From Streptococcus cristatus (lineage in GTDB: Bacteria > Bacillota > Bacilli > Lactobacillales > Streptococcaceae): a stretch of 64,000 nt of DNA. The stretch covers positions 196,661 through 260,660 of the forward strand of contig NZ_RJPR01000001.1 in the NCBI RefSeq assembly GCF_003943465.1, read 5' to 3'. Below, piece by piece: positions 36,679-47,109 of the stretch. How positions within the stretch are numbered: position 1 is the stretch's first letter; every line of letters starts with the position of its first letter. Position numbers and translations under genes: made by a program. The notes below the pieces were generated by a model, which had not been told where the DNA came from, did no database searches, and saw only the letters and a list, made by a program, of their open reading frames with translations.

Positions 36679-36749
36679 GAGCACACAGTTCACTTCGCTT
36701 AGGGCTGCTGGATTCCTCCCCTGACCCGCTTCACGCAGAACTGTTGCTC
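36679..36749 (-). ncRNA. ffs: Signal recognition particle RNA (small bacterial type)
   Basis: On the minus strand GAGCAACAGTTC pairs with GAACTGTGTGCTC, enclosing the conserved core GGGTCAGGGGAGGAATCCAG then CAGCCCTAAGCG, with the GGTCAG and AGCAGCC internal-loop sequences that bind Ffh. A TATACT -10 box lies at 36757-36762, just upstream. Its place next to tadA is conserved in Firmicutes. It targets ribosomes making membrane proteins to the translocon. Confidence 0.88.
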
Positions 36750-36793
36750 CACTAATTAGTATAACACAAACTTTCTTTTTTGGCTAATTTTCT

Positions 36794-37261
36794 TTACTTT
36801 TTCCTGCGATTTCTGAAGAAGTTCTGCATAATCGCCGCACATTCTTCTTCTAAAAGGCCACTTTCAACCTCTACGCGGTGATTCAACCGCTCATCCGTCA
36901 GAATATCATAGAGACTGCCCCCAGCACCGAATTTCTGGTTTTTCGCCCCATAGATTACCTTGGGAATGCGAGCCAGACCGATAGCCCCGCTGCACATGAC
37001 GCAGGGCTCAATCGTGACAAAAAGCGTCGTATTCAGTAGGCGCCAGCTATTTTCCTGCTGATTGGCCTCTTCAATCGCCATGATTTCCGCATGCATGACC
37101 GCCCGCTGCAACTCCTCACGCGCATTATGTCCACGCCCGATAATCTGACCATCCTTGACCAAGACACAGCCAATCGGTATTTCATCATTGGCGAGGGCAA
37201 TCTCCGCCTCCTTCAGCGCCTCCCTCATAAATATTTCTTTTTCCTCTATCGTGTAGTCCAT
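36794..37261 (-). CDS. tadA: tRNA-specific adenosine deaminase
   Basis: 155 residues. It converts A34 to inosine in the tRNA-Arg(ACG) anticodon. Zinc motifs: HAEIMAIEEA near residue 57 (His and the proton-shuttle Glu) and PCVMCSGAI near 87 (two Cys). The ATG at 37261 (MDYTIEEKEIFMREALKEAE) is favoured over a start 11 codons upstream, as it matches the family and has AAGGAAGAG ahead. The SRP RNA gene lies downstream on the same strand. Confidence 0.95.
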   Translation of the reverse strand: MDYTIEEKEIFMREALKEAEIALANDEIPIGCVLVKDGQIIGRGHNAREELQRAVMHAEIMAIEEANQQENSWRLLNTTLFVTIEPCVMCSGAIGLARIPKVIYGAKNQKFGAGGSLYDILTDERLNHRVEVESGLLEEECAAIMQNFFRNRRKK

Positions 37262-37315
37262 CTCTTCTCTCTTCCTTTTAGTTTCTTTGTTCATTATACC
37301 ACAGGCAGCTTATGA

Positions 37316-37432
37316 CTCACAAAAAAGCCGCCGATCGGGCGACTCTTATGGGAGATTATTATGAAAAAGTTTAGGAGGTTTAAACAAAGTTAGGAGGTCT
37401 TTGTTTATGCTTCTAGTATAGCTGGCCTATCT
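37316..37432 (+). repeat. Terminator-plus-short-ORF repeat, copy 2
   Basis: GCCGCC GATC GGGCGAC hairpin followed by GGGAGATTATTATGAAAAAG, then AAGTTAGGAGGTCTTTG and TTTATG. The first frame is short (MKKFRRFKQS), the second shorter (MLLV). It mirrors 8893-9014 in layout and in sequence around each ATG. Stem here is imperfect. Confidence 0.5.
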
Positions 37433-37442
37433 TAAATAAAGC

Positions 37443-38099
37443 TTAAGCTCTCTGAGTATTGATAATTTTAGCAATTTCTCCAACTTCTTGGGCAATATAG
37501 GTGGCTCCGGCTTCTTCCAATTCTTCCCTGCTACCAAAGCCATAAAGGACGCCGATAGAATCAAGCTTTTGCGCTTGAGCGCCAAGCACATCGTGCTCTC
37601 TGTCTCCAATCATGATGGTATGCGCCAAATCTGTAATCCCATTTTGCTCTAAGGCATACTGGATAACATCGCTTTTTTTACTACGTTTTCTGTCCATGGT
37701 CGCACCAGCAACAAAGTCAAAATAGTCATACAAATCAAAATGCTTGAGAATCTGAATGGAAAATTCTTCAGGCTTTGACGTAGCTACAATCAACTGTTTG
37801 CCAGCCTGCTTCAGAGAAGCTAGCAAGTCAGGAACGCCTGGATAGACCTCATTTTTATAAAGGCCTTTTTCAGAAAAGTACTCATGATAGTAGTCAATGG
37901 CCTTTAAACATTCTTCCTTAGAAAATCCATAAAAGCGCTCAAAAGAATCCTGCAAGGGCGGACCGATGAAGACTCTTAATGCTTTCTTGTCTGGTACTTG
38001 AATCTCATATTTTCCTAAGGCATAGGCCACTGAGTTGGTAATCCCTAGTTCTGAATTGGTCAAGGTACCGTCTAGGTCAAATAAAATCGTTTGATACAT
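37443..38099 (-). CDS. HAD-superfamily hydrolase, phosphoglycolate phosphatase-like
   Basis: 218 residues. HAD motif I is FDLDGTLTNSE at residues 7-17, motif II is VATSKPEEF near 109, motif III Lys is in KRSKKSDVI near 139, and motif IV is MIGDREHDVLGA near 161. The small helical cap after motif I places it in the Gph/PgmB-like class. The substrate could be phosphoglycolate, pyrophosphate or 5'-nucleotides; sequence alone does not decide. Single gene, downstream of purA across the repeat element. Confidence 0.82.
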   Translation of the reverse strand: MYQTILFDLDGTLTNSELGITNSVAYALGKYEIQVPDKKALRVFIGPPLQDSFERFYGFSKEECLKAIDYYHEYFSEKGLYKNEVYPGVPDLLASLKQAGKQLIVATSKPEEFSIQILKHFDLYDYFDFVAGATMDRKRSKKSDVIQYALEQNGITDLAHTIMIGDREHDVLGAQAQKLDSIGVLYGFGSREELEEAGATYIAQEVGEIAKIINTQRA

Positions 38100-38118
38100 T
38101 TTTTCCTCTCTCTGCTTT

Positions 38119-38301
38119 CAAAAAGAGGCTGGTACAAAAGTCCTAGCCTCTCAATTGTCTTTGGATTGTCGAGCAAGACGCAGTGGTTGAGTGGGCTCTA
38201 CTACGCTGATTTCATCAGCTTTTACAGCCCTACTCAACTGTGCGGAGGTGGGACGATAAAATCGAATTCTAACGAATTACCGATTTCTGTCCCACTCTCT
38301 T
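38119..38301 (-). repeat. Structured intergenic repeat, copy A
   Basis: On the minus strand: GAGAGTGGGACAGAAATCGG...CGATTTTATCGTCCCAC (hairpin 1), then CGCACAGTTGAGTAGGGCT...AGCCCACTCAACCACTGCG with an inner GCTGAT/ATCAGC (hairpin 2), then GAGGCTAGGACTTTTGTACCAGCCTC and TTTTT (terminator-like hairpin 3). It directly follows the purA stop codon in the sense orientation, so it probably forms the 3' end of the purA mRNA. Confidence 0.8.
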
Positions 38302-38313
38302 GTCTTCACTTGC

Positions 38314-39639
<1,326 letters not shown>

Positions 39640-39686
39640 TTAATCTACAAGGCAGGAGTTTCACCTGCAAACGTATCTTACACTTT

Positions 39687-39715
39687 ATTATAAGAAAATT
39701 TTGAATTTTTTTCAA
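39687..39715 (-). promoter_or_regulatory. purA promoter
   Basis: TTGAAA (39710-39715) and TATAAT (39687-39692) on the minus strand, 17 bases apart, about 80 bases ahead of the purA ATG. Confidence 0.75.
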
Positions 39716-39813
39716 GATCAGGTGTCTTTTAAATTTGGATTTTCACCTTTGAAAGCGAATAATTCTTTTTGGATTTTTCCATTTTCACGAAATATATCCA
39801 ACAAATGGAAATA

Positions 39814-39826
39814 AAAGTTCGGAAAT
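39814..39826 (-). promoter_or_regulatory. Candidate PurBox (PurR site)
   Basis: On the minus strand ATTTCCGAACTTT fits the lactococcal PurBox AWWWCCGAACWWT. It is about 140 bases upstream of the predicted purA start site, farther than the roughly 75 typical for activation, and also lies about 60 bases ahead of the gshF start site in reverse orientation. A weaker match lies near 39757-39769. Confidence 0.35.
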
Positions 39827-39905
39827 TCATTAAAAACGTAGTGAATAGTTGTTTTATGGCCTTTTTTATAATAGACTGAAAGTACTATACTAAGGACGGA
39901 AAAAC

Positions 39906-42161
39906 ATGATGACTATTGATCGTTTACTTGAAAAGTTAGACCCTACCAGCCCGATCTTACAGGCGACTTTTGGACTGGAAAGAGAATCCCTACGTGTGAC
40001 AGAAGCAGGTACACTGGCTTCAACTCCCCATCCCAGCTCTCTGGGTTCTCGGAGTTTTCATCCCTATATCCAGACAGATTTTAGCGAGCAACAGCTCGAG
40101 TTGATTACGCCCATCGCCTCTTCAACTCAGGAGGCCCGTCGCCTACTGGGTGCCATCACCGATGTAGCTGGACGCTCCATTCCCCAAGATGAACTCATGT
40201 GGCCCTTGTCCATGCCTCCCCAACTCCGAGAAGACGAGATTGAAATCGCCCACCTCGAAAATGCCTACGAACTCCATTATCGTCAAGGTTTAGCAGAAAA
40301 ATACGGCAAACGGCTCCAGACCATTTCCGGCATTCATTACAATATCGAGCTAGGAAAAGATTTGATGACGGCTCTCTTTGAGGCTAGCAACCTTTCTTCC
40401 TTCAAGGATTTCAAAAATGCCCTCTATCTCAAATTAGCTCGCAATTTCCTCCGTTTCCGCTGGTTCTTGACCTATCTTTATGGTGCGGCTCCACTGGCAG
40501 AAGCTGGCTTTTACGATGAGCCAGTTGAGGCTCCTGTCCGTTCACTCCGAAATAGCCATCACGGCTACGTCAATGACGAGCATATCCATGTGTCATTTCG
40601 CTCGCTGGAAAGCTATGTTTCGGACATCGAATCCTATGTCAAGTCTGGCGACCTAAGTGCGGAAAAGGAATTCTACTCGCCCGTGCGCTTTCGCGGTCAA
40701 AAACGAAATCGAGATTACCTAGAACAAGGCATTACTTACTTGGAACTGCGCTGTTTCGACCTCAATCCTTTCGACGTTTTGGGCATCAGTCAGGAAACCT
40801 TGGACACGGTCCATCTCTTTCTCTTGGCTCTATTGTGGCTGGATGATGTGACAGATAGCGATACACAGCTACAAGCGGCTCATGCTCTCAACGAGGCCGT
40901 TGCTCTGGCTCACCCCTTGACGCCCCTACCTGCAGAGGCCGACAGCTCTGCTATTCTCCAAGCTATGGAAAATGTGATCCAGCATTTCAATCTCCCTGCC
41001 TCCTACCGCCAATTGCTCGCACAAGTCAGAGCTACACTGGCTGAACCCAAGCTGACTCTGGCAGGGCAATTATTGCCTCATATTGAGAAGAACTCCCTCT
41101 CAGCATTTGGATTGGCAAAGGCTAAGAAATATCGAGATTACGCCTGGACTGCACCCTACGCCCTCAAGGGCTATGAAAAGATGGAGCTTTCCACTCAAAT
41201 GCTTATGTTTGACGCTCTCCAGAAAGGCCTCCATCTCGAGATCCTAGATGAAAATGACCAATTTCTCAAGCTTTGGCACGGTCAGCATGTAGAGTATGTC
41301 AAGAACGGCAACATGACCTCCAAGGATAACTATGTCATCCCGCTGGCCATGGCCAATAAAACAGTCACCAAAAAGATTTTGGCTGCAGCTGACTTTCCTG
41401 TTCCTGCTGGGGCGGAGTTTTCTTCTCTTGAAGAGGGTCTGGCCTATTATCCTTTGATTAAAGACCGAAAAATTGTTGTCAAACCCAAGTCAACCAACTT
41501 CGGACTGGGCATCTCTATCTTCCAAGAACCAGCTAGTCTGGAAGCCTACCGCAAAGCTTTGGAGATTGCTTTTTCAGAAGATGCCGCCGTCTTGGTGGAG
41601 GAATTTATCGCTGGAACGGAATACCGCTTCTTTGTCTTAGACGGTCAATGTGAGGCGGTTCTCTTGCGCGTGGCGGCCAATGTTGTTGGAGACGGCCAGC
41701 ATACCGTGAGAGAATTGGTTACCATCAAAAATGACAATCCCCTACGGGGACGAGATCATCGCTCACCGCTCGAAATCATTGAACTGGGCGACATTGAACT
41801 GCTCATGCTGAACCAGCAAGGTTATGGACCAGATGATATCCTGCCTGCTGGAGTCAAAGTTGATTTGCGGCGTAATTCCAACATTTCTACTGGCGGAGAC
41901 TCGATTGATGTGACTGAAAGTATGCACCCGTCTTATAAGGAACTCGCTGCGGACATGGCACGAGCTATGGGAGCTTGGGCCTGTGGCGTTGATCTAATCA
42001 TCCCTGACAGCTCTGCTATTTCCACCAAGGAAAATCCCAACTGTACCTGCATCGAGCTCAACTTCAACCCCTCTATGTATATGCACACCTATTGTGCTGA
42101 GGGGCCGGGGCAAAGTATCACCCCTAAAATACTGACCAAACTTTTCCCAGAAATGGATTGA
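39906..42161 (+). CDS. gshF: Bifunctional glutamate-cysteine ligase/glutathione synthetase
   Basis: 751 residues, the usual length. It makes glutathione from Glu, Cys and Gly in one protein. The N-terminal half is a GshA-type ligase (FGLERESLRVTEAG near residue 23; GIHYNIELG near 141). The C-terminal half is an ATP-grasp domain (KDRKIVVKPKSTNFGLGISI near 517, CIELNFNPSMYMHTY near the end). The TATAAT at 39867-39872 is its likely -10. A hairpin terminator at 42171-42198 follows. Confidence 0.96.
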   Translation: MMTIDRLLEKLDPTSPILQATFGLERESLRVTEAGTLASTPHPSSLGSRSFHPYIQTDFSEQQLELITPIASSTQEARRLLGAITDVAGRSIPQDELMWPLSMPPQLREDEIEIAHLENAYELHYRQGLAEKYGKRLQTISGIHYNIELGKDLMTALFEASNLSSFKDFKNALYLKLARNFLRFRWFLTYLYGAAPLAEAGFYDEPVEAPVRSLRNSHHGYVNDEHIHVSFRSLESYVSDIESYVKSGDLSAEKEFYSPVRFRGQKRNRDYLEQGITYLELRCFDLNPFDVLGISQETLDTVHLFLLALLWLDDVTDSDTQLQAAHALNEAVALAHPLTPLPAEADSSAILQAMENVIQHFNLPASYRQLLAQVRATLAEPKLTLAGQLLPHIEKNSLSAFGLAKAKKYRDYAWTAPYALKGYEKMELSTQMLMFDALQKGLHLEILDENDQFLKLWHGQHVEYVKNGNMTSKDNYVIPLAMANKTVTKKILAAADFPVPAGAEFSSLEEGLAYYPLIKDRKIVVKPKSTNFGLGISIFQEPASLEAYRKALEIAFSEDAAVLVEEFIAGTEYRFFVLDGQCEAVLLRVAANVVGDGQHTVRELVTIKNDNPLRGRDHRSPLEIIELGDIELLMLNQQGYGPDDILPAGVKVDLRRNSNISTGGDSIDVTESMHPSYKELAADMARAMGAWACGVDLIIPDSSAISTKENPNCTCIELNFNPSMYMHTYCAEGPGQSITPKILTKLFPEMD

Positions 42162-42170
42162 TAAAACAAG

Positions 42171-42198
42171 AATCGCAGGGTATTCCTTGCGATTTTTG
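42171..42198 (+). terminator. Terminator after gshF
   Basis: AATCGCAGG and CCTTGCGATT enclose five bases, followed by TTTGCTT. Confidence 0.8.
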
Positions 42199-42395
42199 CT
42201 TGCCCACTTGTGATAAAAAAGAACTCTTATGCTTACTTTTAGGAAAGGAAACAAAGCTCTTTCTTGATGAGGCAGGCATTCTCAATAAATCTAAAAACAT
42301 ATCTGAATATATAAAATCATTGCACTCTTTATCCTTCAAAAATCAGCTTTTATGTTAAAATAGAAATATCACATTGAGAAGAAAGAGAAAAGTCC

Positions 42396-43241
42396 ATGTC
42401 GAGAAGAAGGAATAATTCTAACCAGCAGCCGGAATGGTTTAGCTGGATTTGGATACTTGCAATTATATTTGGTTCTGGAGTGGTAGCCAGCTACCTGATC
42501 CCCATTGCTATTTTGGGAGCTATTAGCTACGGAATCTATCGCTACCAAAGACAGAAAAGAGTTCGTATTGAAGCTAAACAAGCCAGCATTGGCCGTATTG
42601 AAGATTTAAAGGCAGAGATTGGTCAGGCGGACCGCCGTATTAAAGAATTAGAAAGCTACCAAGAATACGGCAAGAAGGAAGACTACCAAGACTTGGCCCT
42701 GCAAATTCTTCCCCAACTCACCTATATCAAAAACGTTGCTAAGGAATTGCGAGATGAAATTCCTGCATCTGTCTACCAGCGCATTCAGACTAAAGTTACT
42801 ACTGTAACCGAGGAAATTGATAAACAACTGCAAAAGATTGAACGGGAGAAAAGGCAAAAAGAAGCGCAGCCAAAGAAAACGAGCCTAGAAGAGCTAGCTC
42901 CAGAATTGGTCGCTACGGTTCGCAATATTCAGATTGACCACGAGGCCATTCTTCAAAAAATCTCTCAATCCGAAAGCAACAACAAGGAAGAACTGACTGC
43001 CATTCATCAGTCCCAGATGGAGCACTACGAAGATATTTTAGAAGGCTACCTCAAAATCAAAGCCTCTCCCAAAGATTTTTACAATGCCGAGGAGCGGCTA
43101 GCCAAGGCTAAAGCAGCTATCGAGCAGTTTGACTTGGACCTAGACGAAGCACTGCGCCAGTTAAATGAAGCTGATTTGAGGGATTTTGACATTAGCCTGC
43201 GTATCTTAGACAAGGAAAAACAAACAGATACTGGCTTTTAA
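42396..43241 (+). CDS. XpaC-family (5-bromo-4-chloroindolyl phosphate hydrolysis) protein
   Basis: 281 residues. N-terminal membrane helix (FSWIWILAIIFGSGVVASYL and following) and then a mostly helical, coiled-coil-rich cytoplasmic or surface part. The family is named after Bacillus XpaC and nearly always precedes a TelA-like gene, as here (24 bases apart). Its molecular role is unknown; the pair is often linked with envelope stress or resistance to toxic anions. Confidence 0.8.
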   Translation: MSRRRNNSNQQPEWFSWIWILAIIFGSGVVASYLIPIAILGAISYGIYRYQRQKRVRIEAKQASIGRIEDLKAEIGQADRRIKELESYQEYGKKEDYQDLALQILPQLTYIKNVAKELRDEIPASVYQRIQTKVTTVTEEIDKQLQKIEREKRQKEAQPKKTSLEELAPELVATVRNIQIDHEAILQKISQSESNNKEELTAIHQSQMEHYEDILEGYLKIKASPKDFYNAEERLAKAKAAIEQFDLDLDEALRQLNEADLRDFDISLRILDKEKQTDTGF

Positions 43242-43265
43242 GCTAGAAAAACCAAAGGAGAAACT

Positions 43266-44522
43266 ATGAGCCAAGAATTTAACTTTGACATTGATAAAAT
43301 TGCCAATAATGCTATCAGCAAAAGCGACAAAACAACAGAAATCATCGAATCCAACACGACTCAAGAAAATGGCCAGCTAACTTTTCTGGAAAAGCTGACG
43401 CCTGAGCAACAGAATGCGATTACGGCCAAAGCTCCTCAGCTTGTGGATAATTTCGTATCGGACCAGAATGCCTTGCTGGACTTTGGCCAATCTGCTGTAG
43501 AAGAGGTCAACGGTACCGTCAATCGTATCTTAGCCGAGCAGAAAAAATTACAAATTCCCCAGGTAGATGAGCTCTTAAAAAACACTAACAAAGAACTTAA
43601 TGGCTTTGTCGCAAAATACAAGGATGCTCAAGTAGCAGAACTGGACAAGAAGCCTAATTTCCTAGAAAAACTCTTCAAACAGAGCAAAAACACTCTTCAA
43701 GAATTCTATTTCGACTCACAAAATATTGAGCAGAAAATGGATGGCATGGCTGCAACCGTCGTCAAACAAGAAGATGTTCTGGCTCGTAACATCGTTTCTG
43801 CTGAAATGCTGATTGAGGACAATACCAAATCGATTGAAAACCTAGTCGGAGTTATTTCCTTTATCGAAGCTGCTCAGCAGGAATCCGGCAAACGAGCGCT
43901 CAAGCTGCAGGCTGAAGTTGCTCAGCTAGATATGACAACCGTTGACTATCAAGTCAAATCGCAAGAATTAGCCCGAATGACAGAGGTGGTCAATACCTTA
44001 GAGCAGCAACACACTGAATATGTCAGCCGTCTCTATGTGGCTTGGGCGACGACTCCTCAAATGCGTAATCTAGTCAAGGTTTCCTCTGATATGCGCCAGA
44101 AGCTAGGAATGCTCCGCCGCAATACCATTCCAACGATGAAACTGTCTATCGCCCAGTTAGGCATTCTCCAGCAATCCATGAAGTCTGGTCAAGTAGCTGA
44201 CGCCATCTCTAATGCGAATAACGCTGCCCTGCAAATGCTCGCTGAGACCAGCAAGGAAGTCATTCCTCAGCTGGAGCGGATTTCCCAAAGCCCTACTATC
44301 GCGATTGAGTCTGTCACTAAGCTGGCAGAAAGCCTCGTCGCACAAAATCAAGGCATTATCGAAGCCATTGATAAAGGACGAGAAAAACGCGCTCTGCTAG
44401 AAGCGGCCGTCATCCAATCTGCAGAGACCATCAACAACTCTGTCAAACTGCGTGATCAAAAGATTATCCAAGCCCTGCTGGACCAAGGCAAGGAAGCCCA
44501 GAAAGAATTAACTTCAGAATAA
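43266..44522 (+). CDS. TelA-like toxic anion resistance family protein
   Basis: 418 residues, almost entirely alpha-helical, with several predicted coiled coils and no membrane segment. The central region (LYVAWATTPQMRNLVKVSSD near residue 260, then QKLGMLRRNTIPTMKLSIAQ) is the TelA/YceH signature. Named for tellurite resistance; the actual function in streptococci is not settled. It has a strong AAAGGAGAAACT ribosome-binding site and shares the operon with the XpaC-like gene. Two hairpins follow (44527-44546 and 44555-44586). Confidence 0.85.
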   Translation: MSQEFNFDIDKIANNAISKSDKTTEIIESNTTQENGQLTFLEKLTPEQQNAITAKAPQLVDNFVSDQNALLDFGQSAVEEVNGTVNRILAEQKKLQIPQVDELLKNTNKELNGFVAKYKDAQVAELDKKPNFLEKLFKQSKNTLQEFYFDSQNIEQKMDGMAATVVKQEDVLARNIVSAEMLIEDNTKSIENLVGVISFIEAAQQESGKRALKLQAEVAQLDMTTVDYQVKSQELARMTEVVNTLEQQHTEYVSRLYVAWATTPQMRNLVKVSSDMRQKLGMLRRNTIPTMKLSIAQLGILQQSMKSGQVADAISNANNAALQMLAETSKEVIPQLERISQSPTIAIESVTKLAESLVAQNQGIIEAIDKGREKRALLEAAVIQSAETINNSVKLRDQKIIQALLDQGKEAQKELTSE

Positions 44523-44554
44523 GCAAAAGAGCCATCCAGGCTCTTTCAAATCGT

Positions 44555-44586
44555 AGACAAACATCAAAACTGATGTTTGTCTTTTT
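44555..44586 (+). terminator. Terminator after the XpaC/TelA pair
   Basis: GACAAACATCA and TGATGTTTGTC with a short loop then TTTTTC. A second small hairpin (AAGAGCC/GGCTCTT) precedes it at 44527-44546. Confidence 0.8.
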
Positions 44587-44617
44587 CTATTTTCAAAAAT
44601 CTTTGTCCAAGAAGACA

Positions 44618-44660
44618 AAAATGCACTCAGCTCTTAGGAAAAATTGAGTGCATTTTTTGG
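44618..44660 (-). terminator. Terminator after tpx
   Basis: AAAAATGCACTCA and TGAGTGCATTTTTT form a long stem; on the minus strand it follows the tpx stop. It could also stop plus-strand readthrough. Confidence 0.8.
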
Positions 44661-44674
44661 AAAAGTATAATTCT

Positions 44675-45166
44675 TTACAGACTTTTGACTGCAGCAATGG
44701 CTGCATCATAATCTGGCTCGGTATTGATGTTGTCTACGTACTCAGCGTAGGTCACGGTGTTGTTTTCGTCTAAAACTAGGACTGCCCGAGCCAACAGGTG
44801 CCATTCATTGATGAGGACAGCATAGTCACGGCCAAAAGAATGGTCAAAGTAGTCTGATAGCATGACGGCATTTTCGATGCCTCCAGCAGCACACCATTTG
44901 CCTTGGGCGAAAGGTAGGTCAACTGAAACCGTGATAACAACGGTATTGTCCAAGTCAGAGAGTTCTTGATTGAAACGACGGGTCTGAGTTGAGCAGACAC
45001 CAGTATCGATAGACGGTACGATGCTGAGGACTTTCTTTTTACCAGCAAAGTCAGCCAGAGTTTTCTTTGAAAGGTCAGTAGCCGTCAGGCTAAAATCGTG
45101 GGCGGTGTCTCCGACTTGCAATTGCTGACCCGTAAAGGTTACAGGATTTCCGAGAAAAGTTGTCAT
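44675..45166 (-). CDS. tpx: Thiol peroxidase
   Basis: 163 residues, atypical 2-Cys peroxiredoxin. The peroxidatic Cys is in [19 protein letters not shown] near residue 58 and the resolving Cys in [17 protein letters not shown] near 92. It reduces H2O2, relevant since these streptococci make it. Its place after the manganese transporter genes is conserved (psaD/tpx in related species). A gap of about 150 bases separates it from scaA. Confidence 0.95.
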   Translation of the reverse strand: MTTFLGNPVTFTGQQLQVGDTAHDFSLTATDLSKKTLADFAGKKKVLSIVPSIDTGVCSTQTRRFNQELSDLDNTVVITVSVDLPFAQGKWCAAGGIENAVMLSDYFDHSFGRDYAVLINEWHLLARAVLVLDENNTVTYAEYVDNINTEPDYDAAIAAVKSL

Positions 45167-45317
45167 AGGAAGTCTCCATTCATGTTTGATAGCTCCATTG
45201 TACTGCGAATAGTGATTTTTTTCGAATAATTTGACTGAAAATTTGAGAGCGACTCCATGCGAAGCTTGTTTTTCAGAAATAAAGAGGTTAGGATTTTATC
45301 TTCCCAACCTCTTACCA

Positions 45318-46250
45318 TTATTTAGACAGACCTTCTGCAATCTTTTCTAAATTATATTTCATCATGCTGTAGTAGCTATCTCCTTCTTCTCCTTTTTCTG
45401 CAACAGAGTCAGTGAAGATTTTAGCGTAGATTGGGATATTAGTGTCTTTAGAAACAGTCTTCATCGGACGGTCGTCTACACTTGATTCCACAAAGAGAGA
45501 TGGCACTTTCGTCTTGCGTAGTTTTTCAACCAAGCTTTTAATTTGGTCTGGAGTTCCTTCTTCTTCAGTGTTGATTTCCCAGATATAGGCTGATGGCACA
45601 TTATAGGCCTTAGAGAAGTACTTGAAGCAACCTTCGCTGGTTACAATCATTTTCTTCTCTTCAGGAATGTTGTTGAATTTCTCTTTAGCTTCCTTGTCCA
45701 AAGCGCTCAATTTTTCCACATAAGCCTTAAGATTTTTCTCGTAAGTTTCTTTGTTAGCCGGATCCTTTTCAATCAAGCGCTTGGCAATGTTTTTCGCATA
45801 GATAATACCATTTTCCAAGTTAAGCCAAGCATGCGGATCTTCTTTTCCTTTTTCATTTTGGCCTTCAAGATAAATGACATCAACGCCTTCGCTGACAGCG
45901 TAGTAGTCCTTGTTTTCTTTTTTCTTAGCATTCTCTACCAATTTTGTGAACCAAGCATTGCCACCAGTTTCCAGGTTAATCCCATTGTAGAAAATGAGAT
46001 CCGCTTGGGAAGTCTTTTTGACATCTTCAGGTAGAGGCTCGTATTCATGTGGGTCTTGGCCGACAGGTACGATACTGTGCAAATTGATCTTATCGCCAGC
46101 GATATTCTTTGTAATATCCGCAATAATCGAGTTGGTCGCAACAACATTCAATTTTGAAGAACCAGTCTCGGTACTGCTTTTTTGACTAGAGCAGGCTGCT
46201 AGGCCGACAAAAGCCAGCAAAAGCAGAACTAAGAAACGACATTTTTTCAT
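45318..46250 (-). CDS. scaA: Manganese ABC transporter, binding lipoprotein (ScaA/SsaB/PsaA type)
   Basis: 310 residues. The lipobox [12 protein letters not shown] puts the mature Cys near residue 20. The metal site residues of cluster A-I proteins are present: His in [13 protein letters not shown] near 68, His in [11 protein letters not shown] near 140, Glu in NTEEEGTP near 228 and Asp in [10 protein letters not shown] near 280. It is close to ScaA of S. gordonii and FimA/SsaB, also known as an adhesin. Third gene of scaCBA. Confidence 0.94.
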   Translation of the reverse strand: MKKCRFLVLLLLAFVGLAACSSQKSSTETGSSKLNVVATNSIIADITKNIAGDKINLHSIVPVGQDPHEYEPLPEDVKKTSQADLIFYNGINLETGGNAWFTKLVENAKKKENKDYYAVSEGVDVIYLEGQNEKGKEDPHAWLNLENGIIYAKNIAKRLIEKDPANKETYEKNLKAYVEKLSALDKEAKEKFNNIPEEKKMIVTSEGCFKYFSKAYNVPSAYIWEINTEEEGTPDQIKSLVEKLRKTKVPSLFVESSVDDRPMKTVSKDTNIPIYAKIFTDSVAEKGEEGDSYYSMMKYNLEKIAEGLSK

Positions 46251-46271
46251 TGGAAATCCTCCATAAATATA

Positions 46272-47108
46272 TTATTTTACTTTTCTTTTTAAATACCGCT
46301 GTTTTGGTGCGATAAAAAATGAAACCAAAAAGATCAGGGCAGAGGTTAGAACGATACTAGAACCTGCTGCAACATTAAAACTATAACCGATGAAGAGGCC
46401 TAAAACAGATGCACCAGCCCCCAAGGCAGATGACAATAAAATCATGGTCTTGAGACTCTTGGCATAGAGATAGGCTGTCGCAGCTGGTGTAATCAGCATG
46501 GCCACAATCAGAATCGTTCCGACACTTTGCATAGCTGTGACAGAAACCAAAGTCAAGAGAATCATCAGCAAATAGTGGTAAAAATTAACCTTCATTCCCA
46601 TAGCTTGGGCCAAAAGCGGGTCAAAGGACGTCAGCAAAAGTTGCTTGAAGAAAATACTAATGACCAGCAGCACCAAAATACCCACGCCAATACTAATCCA
46701 CATATCAAGGTCTTGTACCGCCAAGATATTCCCAAAGAGAATATGGAAGAGGTCGGTCGAACTCTTGGCAACGCTAATCAAAATGATCCCCAGAGCCAGG
46801 AAGGAAGAAAAAGTAATTCCGATAGCCGTGTCACTTTTGATAATAGAATTGCCCTTGATATAAGTGATAATAATGGAAGCTAGTAAGCCAAAGGTAATGG
46901 CACCGATGAAGAAATTAATCCCCAAAATAAAAGACAGGGCCACACCGGGCAGCACCGCGTGAGAGATGGCATCCCCCATGAGCGACATGCCCCGTAGAAT
47001 GATAAAGCATCCAACGGCACCGGCCACCACTCCAATCACAATGGCCGTAATCAAAGCATTTTGCAGGAAATGAAAGTCATGTAATCCTTGAATAAATTCC
47101 TGAATCAT
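46272..47108 (-). CDS. scaB: Manganese ABC transporter, permease
   Basis: 278 residues with about eight membrane helices (family of ZnuB/MntB permeases; GCFIILRGMSLMGDAISHAV near residue 35, GAITFGLLASIIITYIKGNS). The ATG at 47108 is one base past the scaC stop, so the two are coupled; the longer frame starts inside scaC. Confidence 0.92.
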   Translation of the reverse strand: MIQEFIQGLHDFHFLQNALITAIVIGVVAGAVGCFIILRGMSLMGDAISHAVLPGVALSFILGINFFIGAITFGLLASIIITYIKGNSIIKSDTAIGITFSSFLALGIILISVAKSSTDLFHILFGNILAVQDLDMWISIGVGILVLLVISIFFKQLLLTSFDPLLAQAMGMKVNFYHYLLMILLTLVSVTAMQSVGTILIVAMLITPAATAYLYAKSLKTMILLSSALGAGASVLGLFIGYSFNVAAGSSIVLTSALIFLVSFFIAPKQRYLKRKVK

Positions 47109-47109
47109 C

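Noticed and set aside
42158..42358. 66-codon plus-strand frame after gshF
   Set aside because: It starts inside the gshF stop region, runs straight through the gshF terminator hairpin, and has no family resemblance.
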